The notes beneath the pieces were generated by a model that saw only the letters and a program-made list of their open reading frames with translations, was not told the DNA's origin and searched no databases. Shown piece by piece: positions 50,868 to 59,687 of a stretch of 64,000 nt of DNA (position 1 is the stretch's first letter; each line of letters begins with the position of its first letter). The stretch spans positions 62,001 through 126,000 of the forward strand of contig CAJTVU010000005.1 in assembly GCA_910580235.1 (NCBI GenBank), written 5' to 3'. The stretch is from an uncultured Dorea sp. (GTDB lineage: Bacteria > Bacillota > Clostridia > Lachnospirales > Lachnospiraceae). The position numbers were made by a program, and so were the translations under genes.

Positions 50868-51794
50868 ATGAAGAGAGAGTTTGGATATTTGTCTAAAGAT
50901 GGGGAGACTGAGATCCATGCAATAGAATGGATCCCTGACGGAGAGATAAAGGCGGTTCTTCAGATATGCCATGGTATGTCCGAACATATCGGGCGGTATG
51001 AGGAATTTGCCGAGTATTTGAATGCAAGAGGCGTTTATGTAGTAGGGCACGACCATCTGGGGCATGGGAGATCCGTGCAGGGAGACGAGTACTACGGTTA
51101 TTTCCATGCCGAGAAGGGAAACCAATATGTGATTGGAGATATCCAGGCGTTACGCAGCATTACGGAGCGGAAGCATCCAGATATCCCGTATTTCATGCTG
51201 GGCCATAGTATGGGATCCTTCCTGCTTCGGCAGTATCTCACTATGTATGCGGACGGTCTGAAGGGGGCGGTTATTATGGGGACGGGATATCACGGCCTGC
51301 CGCTCCTTACGATAGGGCAGATCTTTTGTAAGATGGCCGCGGCGCGCAAGGGATGGAAGTACCGTAGCAGATTCATCCACAACTTAAGCTTTGGAGGGTT
51401 CAACAAGAAATTTAAGAAGGACACGGACGGCGCGAACTGGCTGTCTGCCAATGTGGAGAATTGCAGGCGTTTCGCCGAGGATCCGCAGTGTGATTTTATG
51501 TTTACAGTCAACGGCTATTATCAGATGTTCGAGGGCATGAAGACGCTGGCAAGAAGGGGAAGTGTGGATAAGATACCGAAAGGCCTGCCTATTTTCTTTA
51601 TGTCAGGCTCCGACGATCCGGTAGGGGATTTTGGAAAGGCTGTATATAAGGTGTATAAGAAGTATAAACGGGCAGGCATGAAAGATGTACGCCTGAAATT
51701 GTATAAAGGCGACAGACATGAGATCCTCAATGAGACAGACAGAGAGACAGTGTATCAGGACTTTTATAAGTGGATGCAGAGCAAGATAAAGTGA
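50868..51794 (+). CDS. Alpha/beta hydrolase, monoacylglycerol-lipase-like
   Basis: The 308-residue serine hydrolase has an oxyanion region CHGMSEHIGRYEEFAEYL, the helix DHLGHGRS and the nucleophile elbow GHSMGSF. Late aspartate and histidine are seen at GSDDPVGDFG and GDRHEILNE. The HGMSEH...GHGRS pattern is typical of monoacylglycerol lipase or lysophospholipase (Hydrolase_4). The start at 50868 follows GGAAGGG; the frame is open back to 50787 inside citrate synthase. It probably acts on lipid esters. Confidence 0.9.
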   Translation: MKREFGYLSKDGETEIHAIEWIPDGEIKAVLQICHGMSEHIGRYEEFAEYLNARGVYVVGHDHLGHGRSVQGDEYYGYFHAEKGNQYVIGDIQALRSITERKHPDIPYFMLGHSMGSFLLRQYLTMYADGLKGAVIMGTGYHGLPLLTIGQIFCKMAAARKGWKYRSRFIHNLSFGGFNKKFKKDTDGANWLSANVENCRRFAEDPQCDFMFTVNGYYQMFEGMKTLARRGSVDKIPKGLPIFFMSGSDDPVGDFGKAVYKVYKKYKRAGMKDVRLKLYKGDRHEILNETDRETVYQDFYKWMQSKIK

Positions 51795-51828
51795 TCGCGC
51801 CTGAAGAGGATTAAAAGAGGCAGACGTG

Positions 51829-53046
51829 ATGGACTATGAGTTATTGTTAAATGAGATATTGAATATCGGGGAAGAGATGCTTAGGAGCGGAGCGGAAGTG
51901 GACCGCGCTGAAGACAGCATGTACCGCATGTGCAAGAGCTATGATATTGAGCAGTGCAATATATTTGCGATCCAGAGCAATATCCAGGCGACGATCAGAC
52001 CGACTGGAGGCTCCTATATCACGCAGATCCGCAGGATAAGGAGCACCAGCTTCTACTATGAGAGGCTGGACTATCTGAACAATCTTTCCAGATATATATG
52101 CCAGCATAAGCCCTCTGTAGAGGAGATACATGAGAGATATGCTGAGGTGATGGACAGAAAGCAGCCGGCATGGTATTTAAGCTATCTTGCTGCGGTTATG
52201 GGCGGAGTAGGCTTTGGGGCCTATTTCGGATGCGATCTTGCCGATATGCTGACAGGAACGGTCATCTGTGCGTTTGCGGTAGTGTGGGCTGGGAGCTGGC
52301 TGTCTGCGCGGGAGCAGAATCTGGTGGTCTACAATATGATTATTTCTTTTCTGTCGTCTATACTAGTACTGCTGGCAGCAGATGTCGGCTTTGGGAACCA
52401 CCCGGATCGTATTATCCTTGGGCTTGCCATGGTGCTGGTGAGCGGGCTTGGCACGACGAACGGGATCCGCGATCTGTTGGACAGGAATATTATCTCAGGA
52501 ATTGTGAATATTGCGAACGCTCTTCTTGGGGCTGTGGCGATCGCCTGTGGGATCGGGCTGTCCATGATCCTTGTCGGGGGAGAGATGTATGAGATGTACA
52601 TCGCCCCGAGCCTTGCTGTCCAGCTTATCTCTTGCGGGATTGCAAGTGCCGGATTCGCCCTGTTCTTCAAAGCTGAGCTGAGACAGTCCGTGTCTGCCGG
52701 GATCGGAGGGCTCCTTAACTGTGCCTGCTATACAGCGGCGTTTGCATTTTCCGGGAATTCTTTTGTGGCGGTGCTCGCGGGGGCGGTGTTCGTCGCGGCG
52801 TATTCTTATGTTATGTCCAGAGTGCACAGAGCGCCTGCGACAATCTTCCTCACAACGTCTGTTATGCCGATTATCCCGGGGGCGACTCTTTTCTATATGA
52901 TGCATGGTTTTGTGCAGGCAGATTATGCACAGACCGCGCAGCAGGCGATCACACTGGTGGAGACTGGGCTTGCGATCGCGTTTGGGTTTATGATCGTGGG
53001 GATCGTCACGCGCTATGTGGGACGGCTTTCACGGGCGATCAGCTGA
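51829..53046 (+). CDS. Threonine/serine exporter, ThrE type
   Basis: The 405-residue protein has an N-terminal cytoplasmic domain (about 1-120, EEMLRSGAEVDRAEDSMYRM), five hydrophobic segments of the DUF1212 half, then five of the DUF3815 half. Both halves are fused, as in ThrE, rather than split into two genes as in YjjP/YjjB. ATG 51829 is preceded by AGAGG; a GTG three bases upstream is in frame. A strong terminator follows. Confidence 0.87.
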   Translation: MDYELLLNEILNIGEEMLRSGAEVDRAEDSMYRMCKSYDIEQCNIFAIQSNIQATIRPTGGSYITQIRRIRSTSFYYERLDYLNNLSRYICQHKPSVEEIHERYAEVMDRKQPAWYLSYLAAVMGGVGFGAYFGCDLADMLTGTVICAFAVVWAGSWLSAREQNLVVYNMIISFLSSILVLLAADVGFGNHPDRIILGLAMVLVSGLGTTNGIRDLLDRNIISGIVNIANALLGAVAIACGIGLSMILVGGEMYEMYIAPSLAVQLISCGIASAGFALFFKAELRQSVSAGIGGLLNCACYTAAFAFSGNSFVAVLAGAVFVAAYSYVMSRVHRAPATIFLTTSVMPIIPGATLFYMMHGFVQADYAQTAQQAITLVETGLAIAFGFMIVGIVTRYVGRLSRAIS

Positions 53047-53068
53047 ATTTAACATTTTGGACATAATC

Positions 53069-53100
53069 AAGGCCCGCAGGTTTTTCCTGCGGGCCTTTCA
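53069..53100. terminator. Bidirectional terminator
   Basis: Perfect 12-bp stem AAGGCCCGCAGG / CCTGCGGGCCTT with a TTTTT loop, between the convergent exporter and surface-protein genes. Confidence 0.95.
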
Positions 53101-53122
53101 GAGCTTCTAGTATCTGAATTGA

Positions 53123-56100
53123 TTATCGTTTGACCTTTTTTGCTTTCATATAGACTATCACGCTGAACGATGTGGCAGACAGCAGGATATACAGCATCAT
53201 GGATGCGGGATCTCCTGTAAGAGGAGCCTTCGTCTTATCGCCAGAAGAACCTGGCCTGGAGGAAGACGGTGTAGAAGGAGCTTGGCCGGAAGAGACGCTG
53301 TTTATCTCCTTCCAGCCTACAGCGACCGGCGACAGCCCCGACACCTTGAACATAAGGCCGTTATCTGTCTTTGTTACAGCTGGATACTCTACGTCTCCTG
53401 CAAGAAAGCCGTTCATATCTTCTGTAAACATATGAGCCACTGTAAAGTCATGCGTGTCTTTCCCTGTACCTGACGGATAAGGGAGAGTTATAGTAAGCCC
53501 GTCTTTCGGGAAATCCTCCTTGGCTACATGCTGCCATTTGCCACCGCCGATATCCACTAAAAGAGCTACATCGTAAACGGCTATATTTGCTTCTGCAATT
53601 CCACTGGATCTCTCCTGTATCTTTAAACGCATCTCTTTCTCAATCTTTCCTGGAGTATTCAGATGTTCCTTATCTTTAAAGGAGTCTGGCACTTTAGAGA
53701 TACTGCTTTCTATCTGTAGCTTGAATTTGGTTCCGTCTGGAGATTCCTGAATGGAATCATTTACGACGGTAATCGTGCCCATAATATCCGGCAGGGCTGT
53801 CGGCATAGTGTAATTTCCACTTCCATCGCCCTGAAGCGTCGGCTTATCCTGTGGATCTTTCCATGACAGCTTGACTTTCTGGCTGCCCTTTGCAACTGTT
53901 TCGTAGACACCGGATAATTTGTCTGCCGGGCATTCGAACTGTACGGCGCCAGCATCTTTATCCAATATGCCTGTGACCTTCAGCTCTCCATAGAGGGTTG
54001 CAGCTGAATCTTGGATAGAATCCAGACGATCAGCTGCTTCCAGAGCGCTTACGTCCCATTTCAGCGCTTTCGGAGAGACGGTCAGGCTGTATGTGCTTGT
54101 TGCTTCCATGTAATCGTCAGTTTCGGAAGCTGTGGCCGTAATCACAGCGCTGCCTGCTTTCAGTATACTGACTGTCCCCGTAGCAGGGTCGACAGAGGCT
54201 ACTGTTGGAGCCGAGCTTTGATAGGTGACGGTCGATCCGGTCTCCGCGCCCTGGGCAGTAATAGTAAAATCTGCATCTCCGTAGGACACTGTCTTTGTGC
54301 TCTTTGAAAAAGCGAAATTCTTCTGCTCTTCCTGAGCGGTCACAGTTATGATGACCTCGGCGGACACCGGACGTGAGTCCAGCGTGGCTTCTGCGCGGTA
54401 TCGATAGCTGCCGGCCGGGAGCCCAAGCTCTATCGTATAGCTGGAGCTGTTCGCACCATTTATTGTATCCCAGCCTCCGTCCGGACGCTGCTTTGACCAG
54501 GTAAACCCGGTAGCCGCCGGGCTCGCTGTCAGAGTCGGCGCTGTTTTGTAGCCGACGTTCACTTTTGACGGGCTGGCGGTCAGAGTGAACAGAGGAACTG
54601 GTATTTTGTCTTGTATCCCTGCCCGAGTAGAAAGCTCCAAAGTCATCCCATCTGCGTCTGCCAGAAGCCCGGATACAAAGCGATTGTTCGCATCCGAGTG
54701 TTCATAGATCTTCACCGGCGACGTATGTACGGACGGGTTGAAAGAGTAGACTGAATTTCCTACATTAAAATATAAGATTCCTTTTGAAAGTGAAAGCCTG
54801 GATAAGCATACGTCGTACATAGGCCATAAGCCTCCAAGGCCCTCTATCTCGAAGGTCCCTACCGTAGTCTCTGTTCCATTGGCGTCTCTTTTTATAAGGG
54901 AAGCGCCACGGCATATATTTGGATTGTTAACAACCGTTTCGCTCTTAAGGTAGTAGGAGCTGCCGTTTACTGTGTAAATAGCGGACTCGGTTAAAGGAGC
55001 GGTCTTATGCCAGGAATTGTCGTATTTCGTATTGCTGCAGGCGACGCTATTAGCGTCCCAATTGTGCTGCGCCTGGCGCATAGCGTCGTCGCTGAGCAGG
55101 AAATAGGTGTGCTTTACATACCCGGTCTCTCCCATCTGGCCGGTCGTCGCAGTTATATCATCCCAGGTCAGGTCTGCATGATACCAGCTGCCATCCAGAT
55201 TCACATAATTCCATATATGGTTCATTGCCTGGCTTCTGCAGTAATCGACACCGATCCCTGCCTTTTGCAGGAGAGCGGCGTAAGCAAGCGTGTAGCCTTC
55301 GCAGACTCCAATGCCATTTACAAGAGCCTCATAAGCGTTCCTCTTCTCAATGCCCAAGTTGTTATTGGCATTCTGGTCATATACCATATGCTGTACCAGA
55401 TAATCATGAAGCGAGGTCGCTTTCTGCTCATCAGTCATACCGGCCACAATAACCTCATCAAACGCCCGGTCTATTGCTGCCCTGTATTGAACTACGCTGT
55501 TCTGGTTGTATGCCGGGTTATAGGAGAAGCGGAACTTTTGGATGACCCCGCTTTGTGTCGCCAAATAATTACCGTCGAATACGTAAAACAGATCCGGATT
55601 ATTCCGCACTACATTTGGCCAGATACTATCCAGATCACTGACTGTAATGTTATAACTGGACAAATCTACCTCTGCCTCCCAGTTGGCCATTGCCGTTGCC
55701 ATGGCATTCCATGCATCCTGTATCTGGGAGCCTGTCGCTGCCGGCTGTACAAGAGCGGAAGTGGCGAGAGGTGTTTCCAGTGCGGATATGTCTGGCTGAT
55801 CTAGTGATGGAGATCCTCCAGTAGGATCTTCTGCGTCATCTTTCGTATTCGCCGGAAGTCCCGTATCTGCATCTTGGCTTTCGTCTGCTTGTCCGTCCTG
55901 AGCTTTTGCGCTGCAGCCGGACAGATCCGCTGTACATACAGGGCAGTCTGCATCCTCTGCTTCTGATGTGCATTGAACAGTGCAGGTACATGCTGGCTGG
56001 GCATTCTCTTCTTCTATTGTAAGATCTGCCCCTCCCTCTGTAGATCCGCTCTCAGCCACATCCGTTGCAGATGCGGTAATCGCCAGGGGATCCATCATTC

Positions 56101-56167
56101 CACCGGTCAATCCCAGAAGGAGAAGAAATACCAGAATCCTTTTGCCGCGCTTCTTCAATTTCTTCAT
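53123..56167 (-). CDS. Large surface protein with transglutaminase-like and Ig-like domains
   Basis: The 1014-residue exported protein starts with a signal peptide (about 1-34). A Cys-rich segment (CTCTVQCTSEAEDADCPVC...) and a transglutaminase-like domain (about 200-345) follow. The latter has a Cys in GVCEGYTLAYAALL, His in NHIWNYVNLDG and Asp in WYHADLTWDD. Bacterial Ig-like and Big2 repeats (about 520-710) come next, with TVSYGDADFTITAQG. The C-terminus APLTGDPAS, a hydrophobic helix and KAKKVKR form a sortase signal of variant APxTG type. It may process or crosslink surface peptides. Confidence 0.9.
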   Translation of the reverse strand: MKKLKKRGKRILVFLLLLGLTGGMMDPLAITASATDVAESGSTEGGADLTIEEENAQPACTCTVQCTSEAEDADCPVCTADLSGCSAKAQDGQADESQDADTGLPANTKDDAEDPTGGSPSLDQPDISALETPLATSALVQPAATGSQIQDAWNAMATAMANWEAEVDLSSYNITVSDLDSIWPNVVRNNPDLFYVFDGNYLATQSGVIQKFRFSYNPAYNQNSVVQYRAAIDRAFDEVIVAGMTDEQKATSLHDYLVQHMVYDQNANNNLGIEKRNAYEALVNGIGVCEGYTLAYAALLQKAGIGVDYCRSQAMNHIWNYVNLDGSWYHADLTWDDITATTGQMGETGYVKHTYFLLSDDAMRQAQHNWDANSVACSNTKYDNSWHKTAPLTESAIYTVNGSSYYLKSETVVNNPNICRGASLIKRDANGTETTVGTFEIEGLGGLWPMYDVCLSRLSLSKGILYFNVGNSVYSFNPSVHTSPVKIYEHSDANNRFVSGLLADADGMTLELSTRAGIQDKIPVPLFTLTASPSKVNVGYKTAPTLTASPAATGFTWSKQRPDGGWDTINGANSSSYTIELGLPAGSYRYRAEATLDSRPVSAEVIITVTAQEEQKNFAFSKSTKTVSYGDADFTITAQGAETGSTVTYQSSAPTVASVDPATGTVSILKAGSAVITATASETDDYMEATSTYSLTVSPKALKWDVSALEAADRLDSIQDSAATLYGELKVTGILDKDAGAVQFECPADKLSGVYETVAKGSQKVKLSWKDPQDKPTLQGDGSGNYTMPTALPDIMGTITVVNDSIQESPDGTKFKLQIESSISKVPDSFKDKEHLNTPGKIEKEMRLKIQERSSGIAEANIAVYDVALLVDIGGGKWQHVAKEDFPKDGLTITLPYPSGTGKDTHDFTVAHMFTEDMNGFLAGDVEYPAVTKTDNGLMFKVSGLSPVAVGWKEINSVSSGQAPSTPSSSRPGSSGDKTKAPLTGDPASMMLYILLSATSFSVIVYMKAKKVKR

Positions 56168-56324
56168 TCCTCATTCCCTCCTAATTTTTATATTCCCCGT
56201 AAAACATCTGCTTAACGTGAATGCGATATTCCATTAAAATTATATCAGATTTTTAATAAGAAGAAAAGAAGGATCTTTATTGGCCCGGATCTGACCGAAA
56301 GGGGCTCTCGGGGAGATGCACAGG

Positions 56325-56392
56325 ACAGCGAAAGCCCGCTAACCTTGCGGCTTGCGGGCTTCCGTTGTTTTATAGTTATCTAAAGGAATGAG
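56325..56392. repeat. 68-bp direct repeat, left copy
   Basis: These 68 bp are identical to 61354-61421. They contain a hairpin AGCCCGC...GCGGGCT (56333-56360). The copy lies outside the 21-bp repeat of the mobile element. The remaining 56168-56499 sequence holds the surface-protein upstream region and no gene. Confidence 0.9.
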
Positions 56393-56499
56393 GGAGCGAA
56401 GCGACAAGTTTAATACAATTTAATATGCTTCTATACCGTATAATTTGGGCAATGTTAGATTAGAAGAGTGTTATGGATATTTAAATTAATTTAGAGAAG

Positions 56500-56520
56500 A
56501 CTGTGTAAAAACTGTGTACT
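56500..56520. repeat. Putative attL: 21-bp direct repeat
   Basis: ACTGTGTAAAAACTGTGTAC plus T is repeated exactly at 61310-61330. Internally it holds two ACTGTGTA words. It overlaps the stop of the leftmost element gene. The composition changes to A+T-rich just inside. Confidence 0.75.
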
Positions 56521-56833
56521 AATTATTGAAAAATTTATTGGTTACAGAGGTGTAAGTACTTAAAAACTCAAGCATATTTATAGCACCGGCTATATAGGAC
56601 AGGTCACACATGTCGCTATTGTTTTCTTCAGTATAGTTAATATAATCTTGGATTATTTTTTCTTGCTCACGAGTCAGAGAGTTTTTTATATGTAAATATT
56701 GCTCTTCAGAATCGGCATGTTTTTTAAGCGAGGTTTGATAATCAATATCATATTCTGCCAATTCTGTTACAGTGCTTTCTTTAAGTGTAAAAAGTGCCTC
56801 TTTAAATGTTTTATAAAAATTATAACAGGACAT
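56519..56833 (-). CDS. Hypothetical protein at the left end of the element
   Basis: The 104-residue hydrophilic, probably helical protein (MSCYNFYKTFKEALFTLKES...) has no recognised domain. AAGGAG precedes the ATG. Its stop codon lies within the putative attL, so recombination could alter the last residues. It may be cargo or a regulator of the element. Confidence 0.6.
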   Translation of the reverse strand: MSCYNFYKTFKEALFTLKESTVTELAEYDIDYQTSLKKHADSEEQYLHIKNSLTREQEKIIQDYINYTEENNSDMCDLSYIAGAINMLEFLSTYTSVTNKFFNN

Positions 56834-56941
56834 AGCATTTTCTCCTTGTTCATTTGATTATCTTTATAATATCTCAAAATGAGATTAAAGGCAAATCAAT
56901 TGACAAAACTGTAATAAGATGATGGCATAGGAGAAATTGCT

Positions 56942-57160
56942 ATGGCTTATTATAGACGCATTAAGGACTTGCGAGAAGATAATGATAAAACACAAAGTGA
57001 AGTGGCGCAATATTTACATGTGGCACAAAATACCTATTCGCAGTATGAAAGTGGTATTAGGAGTGTGCCAGTGGAGATTATAGTAAAGTTGTGCCATTAT
57101 TACAATGTTTCATCAGATTATATTTTGGAATTGTCAGATAAGAAAAGCCCTCTGATTTAG
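56942..57160 (+). CDS. XRE-family HTH regulator
   Basis: The 72-residue Cro-like protein is one helix-turn-helix domain: RIKDLREDNDKTQSEVAQYL then HVAQNTYSQYESGIRSVPVE, with LCHYYNVSSDYIL at the end. It is convergent with the larger repressor gene, which may be its partner. The stop codon lies in a terminator loop. Confidence 0.88.
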   Translation: MAYYRRIKDLREDNDKTQSEVAQYLHVAQNTYSQYESGIRSVPVEIIVKLCHYYNVSSDYILELSDKKSPLI

Positions 57161-57175
57161 TCGGAGGGCTTTAAT
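57144..57175. terminator. Bidirectional terminator between the two HTH genes
   Basis: AAAGCCCTC / GAGGGCTTT with an 11-nt loop containing the TAG of the small HTH gene, between convergent genes. Confidence 0.9.
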
Positions 57176-57186
57176 ATTTGTCTATA

Positions 57187-57885
57187 TTAATTTGCTTTAC
57201 CATATAATGCGTCACTAAGAGAAACGATTATCTTGTCCATTCCGCCCTCAAACATAAGGAGCATTTTTTCCAAAGAGAGTGTCGAAAACTCATATAGGAG
57301 CATTCTTTTAATTCGATTATCAGAACTTATAATGATAGGAATACCGTCTTCTGAATATCCTTCTTGTATTGCCCCTTCTTTTTCTATCGCATGGATTTGT
57401 TCTAAAATATGGTTTTTATATTCTATATTATTGAGAAGGTTAACTTCTTGGGTGCTTCTTGAGAAAGCGTCATTATCGGTCAGCACGTTTTCGGGTATTT
57501 TTAAAAGAGTGCATATATTTGTAAGAGTGTGCGGAGAAGGAAGGGCTTTTCCGCTTTTTAAGTCAATTAATTTTTCGACAGAAACGTGTAATAAGGCAGC
57601 AAATTCACTATCAGATAACATTAGTCTATCTTGCTCCCTGGAAAGATTTCGTGAGAATGGGAGTTGCATATGGAATGGATAGAAGTCTGCTTCCCCCCAT
57701 AATTCATTAGGGGTTATTTCTAGAGCCTCCATAATTTTTTCTAAAGTTCCTGACTTGGGATCAGCATCTCCTTTCTCAATACGTAATAAATTCTGGACAT
57801 TTATACCGACAAGTTTTGCTAACTTTTTTTGAGAAAGTTTTTTTTCTTTTCTGATTTTTAATATGTTCTGTCCTACTTTGTTCAT
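57187..57885 (-). CDS. XRE-family repressor of the element, two HTH domains
   Basis: The 232-residue protein has an N-terminal XRE domain (about 1-65, NILKIRKEKKLSQKKLAKLVGI). A second XRE-like region lies at about 85-140 (LMLSDSEFAALLHVSVEKLIDL). The C-terminal part has no recognised domain. Start 57885 follows AGAAAGGAGTG; the in-frame ATG 57921 lies inside the promoter. It is transcribed away from the xis-mobT-int genes and is the likely lysogeny-type repressor. Confidence 0.85.
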   Translation of the reverse strand: MNKVGQNILKIRKEKKLSQKKLAKLVGINVQNLLRIEKGDADPKSGTLEKIMEALEITPNELWGEADFYPFHMQLPFSRNLSREQDRLMLSDSEFAALLHVSVEKLIDLKSGKALPSPHTLTNICTLLKIPENVLTDNDAFSRSTQEVNLLNNIEYKNHILEQIHAIEKEGAIQEGYSEDGIPIIISSDNRIKRMLLYEFSTLSLEKMLLMFEGGMDKIIVSLSDALYGKAN

Positions 57886-57911
57886 AATAGATTCACTCCT
57901 TTCTAAATCAC

Positions 57912-57967
57912 ATAGTATCATGTCAGATGAAAAATGTAAACATTAATTATAAAAAAGCATGTATACA
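57912..57967 (-). promoter_or_regulatory. Repressor promoter and divergent control region
   Basis: On the minus strand TTTACA (57940-57935) and TACTAT (57917-57912) have a 17-bp spacer. A perfect palindrome TGTATACA lies at 57960-57967. On the plus strand TTGTAA near 57969 and TATGAT 17 bp on could drive the excisionase operon. The palindrome between them is a candidate operator. Confidence 0.6.
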
Positions 57968-58051
57968 CTTGTAAAATAAAAAATATTGTTGTATGATGTA
58001 ATTATAATATAGTGTGTTTAAATGAATTTTATTTAAAATGGAGGTGAGACA

Positions 58052-58240
58052 GTGGAAGATGAGAGGAAAATAGGAGAGCAGTACATGAATATTCAACAAT
58101 TAATGGACTATACGACGCTCGGAAGAAATAGAGCAATGCAGTTAGGAAAAGAGAGTGGAGCATGTATTAAATTTGGACGTAGAGTGTTTTATAGTAAACA
58201 AATATTAGACCAATATTTGGAGAGTCTGTTGATGAGTTGA
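58052..58240 (+). CDS. xis: Excisionase-like winged-helix protein
   Basis: The 62-residue protein contains MNIQQLMDYTTLGRNRAMQL and ACIKFGRRVFYSKQILDQYL, the helix-turn-helix plus wing pattern of Tn916-type excisionases. These bend DNA and favour excision. GTG 58052 follows GGAGGTG; ATG 58085 would give a 51-residue form. It lies upstream of the mobilization and integrase genes, unlike Tn916 where xis directly precedes int. Confidence 0.8.
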   Translation: MEDERKIGEQYMNIQQLMDYTTLGRNRAMQLGKESGACIKFGRRVFYSKQILDQYLESLLMS

Positions 58241-58354
58241 GGAGAGGGCTTTGCACGATTATGAATACGTGGCAAATAACCAAAAGATTATATATGGATA
58301 ATTGGGAATGAATTGGAAATTTTGTAATAGTGGGGCATTAATAGAACCTGTAAG

Positions 58355-58441
58355 TTTTCAAAGAGGGCATCGTGCGCTTCGATGCCTGAAAGCAGAGAAG
58401 CAAGCACGTCTGCCCTCTTTGAAAATGACGGCAAAGCCGTC
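58355..58441. other. Candidate oriT / replication-nick hairpin
   Basis: Perfect 15-bp arms TTTTCAAAGAGGGCA (58355-58369) and TGCCCTCTTTGAAAA (58411-58425) enclose inner arms CGTGC/GCACG and GCTTC/GAAGC. A second hairpin GACGGC-AAA-GCCGTC (58427-58441) follows. The whole lies 23 bp before the relaxase gene, the usual place of oriT in Tn916-type elements. The region 58241-58354 has no gene. Confidence 0.65.
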
Positions 58442-58464
58442 TTAAATTAAGATAGGAGGCAATT

Positions 58465-59652
58465 ATGGAGGAAAATACAAAGCGCGAAGCGCTTCTATCC
58501 CCCGTTACTAATAGGGGGGTAACTAAGACAAAAATAGAAAATACCGTAGAAAGCCAGACAAGTAATGATTCTTTAAGTATTATGGTCGATTGGTGTCAGT
58601 TGACCGTAAAGGAAATGAAGCCTCGGGATATTGCGGAAGAACTGTTAAAAATTCCATGTTGGCTAATGAGAAATCATTTTCGAAACAGTAGTAAAGGCTA
58701 TAAGGCGTATATGTGTTTTAATGACATTCGAGTATATGAGCCTTTGGGGCAGAATCAAGAAAACGGCTATCAAATTATTATGAGTGGGGAAGGATGTAGA
58801 AATTATGAGAAGTTTTTGGAAGCGAATAATGAGACGTGGTATGACTTTTTTGCACGTGCACTTAAGTATAAAATAAATTTCCCTCGAATTGATGTTGCAA
58901 TTGATGACAAAAAGACGTACTTTCAAATTTCAGAACTTTCAAAACTTGCTAAAGAGGGTCTTGTAGTTACCAAATTGAGGCTTGGGAGCCTTCGAGAGGG
59001 ATTTAAGATTAATGAGCCAAAGAAGCTTGGGAATACTTTATATATTGGAAGTCGTTCCAGTGAGTTTCATATGTGCTTTTATGAAAAGGGCTATGAGCAG
59101 GCAGAAAAATTCGGTTGTGAAATAGACGAAAAATGGAATCGTTATGAACTTCGATTTCGCCAGAAAAGAGCAGTAGAGCTTGTAAAAGCACTCGTAGAAC
59201 GAAAAGACATATCAAAAGTCTCTTTAGAAATATTAAATGAGAGCATTAGGTTTGTAAAAAAGCCAGATAATTCACATGATAAAAAGGTTAGCCGTTATCC
59301 ATTGTGGGAGCCATGGGCGATCTTCATGCAAGATGTTGGGAAATTAAAACTTAAGATTAAACCGGGAAAAAAGGATTACTATACCCGCCTTGCGTGGCTG
59401 AAAAAAAGTGTAATGCCTACTTTGAAAATATATCTAGAAATTGACGAAATATTGGGGTTGCAAACAATAAAAAATCTATTAGAAGAAACTAAGTTGAATG
59501 AAGAACATTTCTGCGTTATTGAAGACTGTATTAAACAATTGCGGGCAGAAGAAAGAATCTTTAAAGAGAAGGAAGAGCTGTCTTGTGACAGACTGGAATT
59601 ATTTAATGAAGGGTTCATTGATTATAATGAATTTCAAATACCTTTTGATTAA
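58465..59652 (+). CDS. mobT: MobT-type relaxase / Rep_trans replication initiator
   Basis: The 395-residue protein resembles Orf20 of Tn916 and rolling-circle initiators (Rep_trans). It has MVDWCQLTVKEMKPRDIAEEL, the conserved FPRIDVAIDD acidic motif, NRYELRFRQKRA, and a tyrosine in KKDYYTRLAWLKKSVMPTL. Such proteins nick at oriT and can support rolling-circle copying of the excised circle. GATAGGAGG precedes the ATG. The start of the protein is rich in Arg, Thr and Asn. Confidence 0.85.
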   Translation: MEENTKREALLSPVTNRGVTKTKIENTVESQTSNDSLSIMVDWCQLTVKEMKPRDIAEELLKIPCWLMRNHFRNSSKGYKAYMCFNDIRVYEPLGQNQENGYQIIMSGEGCRNYEKFLEANNETWYDFFARALKYKINFPRIDVAIDDKKTYFQISELSKLAKEGLVVTKLRLGSLREGFKINEPKKLGNTLYIGSRSSEFHMCFYEKGYEQAEKFGCEIDEKWNRYELRFRQKRAVELVKALVERKDISKVSLEILNESIRFVKKPDNSHDKKVSRYPLWEPWAIFMQDVGKLKLKIKPGKKDYYTRLAWLKKSVMPTLKIYLEIDEILGLQTIKNLLEETKLNEEHFCVIEDCIKQLRAEERIFKEKEELSCDRLELFNEGFIDYNEFQIPFD

Positions 59653-59687
59653 ATTAGGAAAAGTGACAGTAGAGGAGGGGCGAGGAG

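Noticed and set aside
56168..56499. tRNA or tmRNA 3' end as integration target
   Set aside because: The 68-bp repeat contains a hairpin but no tRNA cloverleaf or CCA-type end could be folded from it.
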